A DNA stretch of 64,000 bases from Flectobacillus major DSM 103. GTDB taxonomy: Bacteria > Bacteroidota > Bacteroidia > Cytophagales > Spirosomataceae. Positions 61,777 to 64,000 of the stretch are shown piece by piece. Each line of letters begins with the position of its first letter. Position 1 is the stretch's first letter. Where the stretch lies: positions 5,177,047-5,241,046 of the forward strand of contig NZ_KE386491.1 in the NCBI RefSeq assembly GCF_000427405.1. Reading direction: 5' to 3'. The notes below the pieces were generated by a model, which worked only from the letters and a program-made list of their open reading frames with translations, was not told the origin of the DNA and ran no database searches. The position numbers and the translations under genes are program-made.

Positions 61777-63972
61777 TTATTTTTGTCCAGGGAAATAAGT
61801 TTTTTCGGCATGTTTTACAATATCATCTTTATAAAATAGTACATCTTTAAACTGTCCCTTGGTGTACATTTCGGCTTGGTCGTTAAAATGTTTTGATAAC
61901 ATATCGCCGCTTTGCCCACCAGCAAGTAATGATTTTGCCTTAATTTTTGTACCAAACTCTACAGCACAAATAAAGCTATTGCCATTGACACCGTAGCGTT
62001 TTTTAGTACCCGCAAAATAACGCCCTGTATAAGAAGGCAACATTCCCCATGCCGACGAAGCAAATGGTACAGGAATACTTGGTTTGGTATCGTCATATTG
62101 TTGGTCAATATCGCTCGAAATTCTCTGAAAGCGATTGATTTCGCCCCATGCTACTTGCCAAGTACCAAATTTGGTTTTTAACTCGGTAATAGTTTCCTTG
62201 AAAGGCCCTAACAAATCGTTGGGCGAAGCTGTGGCTGCAAATTGCGTTGTTTTTCCGACTTGGTCAGCTTTTTCCTCATCGGCAACTTGTACTTTTTGAA
62301 TAGCAGGTAATAATCTTTGTCCCCATTCTATCGCCAAAGAAGTAGGCACAGACGTAGTACTACAACGATAATCCCAAGCTTTGAGTTGGGCTATTGGCTC
62401 GGCCAGTTCAATATAGCGAGGGTCGGCGGTAGGAACACTCTGCTCAAAGGCTTTCACCAAAGCAGGTACAAGTACCCTAAAGGCCGCCAAATAAGTATCG
62501 TACCCTGCAGCTATAACTTTATCGAGGGTATAATCCTGATAGCTATTTAGTACTCTTACGGCATTGATACCACGAAAATTTTCGCCATCAGGAGCCATAT
62601 ATTTAGGGAAGTCTTTGCGTTTAGGGCTATTGATACCTGCAACCGTATAAGGTGTAGCATTACAGTTTTGTAACCAGCCATTGCTTGGGTTATATACATG
62701 CACCGATTCGTCTACCTTATGAAGTCCTTTCCATTCTGTAGCCGAAGTAGTACCATCAACGGGCTTCGACCAGTCAAATTTGGTATCTCTTATTGGTAAG
62801 AAATTGCCATGCCAATAAGCAATATTACCTTCGGCATCGGCATAAACGGTATTGTTGGAAGTATTGGCCAATAAGCCCATTACTTTTTTATATTCTGCAA
62901 AACTTTTGGTTTTGGTACGTTGCCAGCTTTGAATAAGCCCTACCATTGAGCGGTTATTGGCTTTCATACTAAGCCATTGTCCATTGCGTTTGGCCATAAT
63001 TGGGCCATGATGCGTAAACAAGGCATCAAAGCTTTTTTGTTCGATAGTTCCTCCTTTCAAAACGCCGAGGTTAATTTTACGCTCAATCACAGGCTTTTGG
63101 GTATTGTCGTAGGTGTAATACCATTTTTGGTTTTTCTTATCAAGTTTTTCGATATAAGTATCCGAAATATCGGTATAGCTAGAGGTGTGCATCCAGCCAC
63201 AATGTTCGTTAAAACCCTGATACACAAAAAACTGTCCCCATGTAACAGCCCCATAAGCATTGAGCCCTTCTTGGCTCACCACATGAACTTCTGGGCGAAA
63301 ATAAAAAGTTACGTGTGGATTGATATACAAAATAGCCTTACCCGAAGCCGTAATTTTAGGCGAAAAAGCAAAACCATTAGAACCAGTCAAAATCTCCTCT
63401 TCTACTTTTTTGGGCGAAATAGCTCCGACAACATCTTTGCCATCGTACAAATTTTTTAAATCATGCGTAGTCAAATCGGCGGTATTGATAGCCCCAATAC
63501 TGCCGTCTGTCCATAACAAAGAATACCAAGGCTGAAAGCGAGTTAATAAAGCGGGCTTTACCTGAGGGTTTTTATAGATATAATAATTGATGGCATCGGC
63601 GTGGGCGTTCAATAGTTTTTTGAGCCAGATAGGTGCTTTTTTATAGTCGGCAATAGCCTCGGCCGAGTCGATAAGCATTCGTATCAGTAAGTCATTGTAA
63701 AGTTCGCTTTCACCTTTTATTTCCGACAAACGACCAAGTTTTTCAATATAATTGAGTTCTACTCTTTTAAAATCGTCTTCGCATTGAGCGTATAATAGTC
63801 CAAAAACGGCATCGGCATCGGTTTTACCATAAATATGAGGAATACCCCAATGGTCTCTAATAATTTGAACTTGTTTAGCTTGTTTTTCCCAACGAGCAAT
63901 TTCTGTTTTCGAGAAACTTTGGGCAAAAAACTGGAAGGGTAATAGCAGCAAAAGTAAAGCAATTTTTTTCAT
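61777..63972 (-). CDS. Penicillin acylase-family Ntn hydrolase (exported)
   Basis: The 731-residue protein has a signal peptide (about 1-17, ending FQFFAQ). The alpha-subunit region covers about 20-190, with RDHWGIPHIYGKTDADAVFGLLYAQCEDDF. The beta-subunit begins at the autoproteolytic junction TGSNGFAF, where Ser198 should become the N-terminal nucleophile. Later residues include NPHVTFYFRPEVHVVS and the conserved Asn/Arg stretch in NRFQRISSD. The family cleaves amide bonds of beta-lactams, acyl-homoserine lactones or peptides. Members with GSNGF and exported form resemble AHL or aculeacin acylases, but the substrate cannot be set from sequence. It should be cleaved into two chains in the periplasm. 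Promoter lies beyond 63972. Confidence 0.9.
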   Translation of the reverse strand: MKKIALLLLLLPFQFFAQSFSKTEIARWEKQAKQVQIIRDHWGIPHIYGKTDADAVFGLLYAQCEDDFKRVELNYIEKLGRLSEIKGESELYNDLLIRMLIDSAEAIADYKKAPIWLKKLLNAHADAINYYIYKNPQVKPALLTRFQPWYSLLWTDGSIGAINTADLTTHDLKNLYDGKDVVGAISPKKVEEEILTGSNGFAFSPKITASGKAILYINPHVTFYFRPEVHVVSQEGLNAYGAVTWGQFFVYQGFNEHCGWMHTSSYTDISDTYIEKLDKKNQKWYYTYDNTQKPVIERKINLGVLKGGTIEQKSFDALFTHHGPIMAKRNGQWLSMKANNRSMVGLIQSWQRTKTKSFAEYKKVMGLLANTSNNTVYADAEGNIAYWHGNFLPIRDTKFDWSKPVDGTTSATEWKGLHKVDESVHVYNPSNGWLQNCNATPYTVAGINSPKRKDFPKYMAPDGENFRGINAVRVLNSYQDYTLDKVIAAGYDTYLAAFRVLVPALVKAFEQSVPTADPRYIELAEPIAQLKAWDYRCSTTSVPTSLAIEWGQRLLPAIQKVQVADEEKADQVGKTTQFAATASPNDLLGPFKETITELKTKFGTWQVAWGEINRFQRISSDIDQQYDDTKPSIPVPFASSAWGMLPSYTGRYFAGTKKRYGVNGNSFICAVEFGTKIKAKSLLAGGQSGDMLSKHFNDQAEMYTKGQFKDVLFYKDDIVKHAEKTYFPGQK

Positions 63973-64000
63973 ATTAAGGTTGATGATTTAGTATTTTCCC

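Noticed and set aside
1-64000. tRNA, rRNA, CRISPR, insertion sequence or prophage genes
   Set aside because: I scanned intergenic stretches for tRNA T-arm and acceptor patterns and for transposase-like frames and found none.

Overview
The window looks like chromosomal DNA of an AT-rich member of the Bacteroidota, probably the order Cytophagales (family Spirosomataceae or close). The grounds are SusC/SusD outer-membrane pairs, a type IX secretion sorting domain, PD40-OmpA, GWxTD and DUF3109 proteins, and promoters of the TAnnTTTG type with few Shine-Dalgarno sequences. Genus is inference. I saw no rRNA, tRNA, CRISPR array, integrase or transposase.

Layout. 0-6 kb: the edge of a GAF-domain signalling protein, an HPt phosphotransfer protein, MgtC, an ExbB/ExbD motor that would energise TonB receptors, a Ppx/GppA phosphatase, and an epimerase-DinB pair. 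6-11 kb: a large DUF2723 membrane protein and peptidyl-tRNA hydrolase, which converge on a 1.35-kb gene-free stretch holding a six-copy repeat. 11-26 kb: a giant PD40-OmpA envelope protein, a NIPSNAP protein, a TonB-dependent receptor, an amino-acid permease, an SDR enzyme, RlmB, a GWxTD lipoprotein and two methyltransferases. 26-36.6 kb: a LysM lytic transglycosylase with a perfect 8 x 30-bp repeat, a DUF3109 protein, an alkyltransferase-like protein, a lipoprotein, MtgA, HemW, RfbC and a two-gene membrane redox module. 37-46 kb: pyrR-pyrB, a GH73-like glucosaminidase, a GT4 glycosyltransferase, an M16 peptidase, a compact EcoRV-type restriction-modification cassette, and pyrF. 46-56 kb: a candidate glycan-utilisation locus (exported Gfo/Idh/MocA protein, SusC, SusD and a secreted multidomain glycosidase with a T9SS tail). 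56-64 kb: HopJ-family protein, arginyltransferase-like protein, a hybrid histidine kinase with two receivers and an HPt, and a penicillin-acylase-family enzyme.

The least explained structure is the array at 9195-10079. Six copies of a conserved motif of about 28 nt each sit beside a hairpin. In every copy the hairpin pairs better on the minus strand, where G-U wobbles replace the A-C mismatches seen on the plus strand, and four copies run straight into a U-tract. This suggests an array of minus-strand terminators or small RNAs ending there. The best defined accessory system is the restriction-modification pair at 42992-44847. Its nuclease aligns with EcoRV from the catalytic residues to the DNA-recognition loop, but its genes are co-directional and overlap by 4 bp.

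Start sites were often moved inward from the longest frame. In several cases (24791, 37207, 44970, 56498) the longest frame begins at a TTG that is itself part of a TAnnTTTG promoter box, so the next ATG is the credible start.
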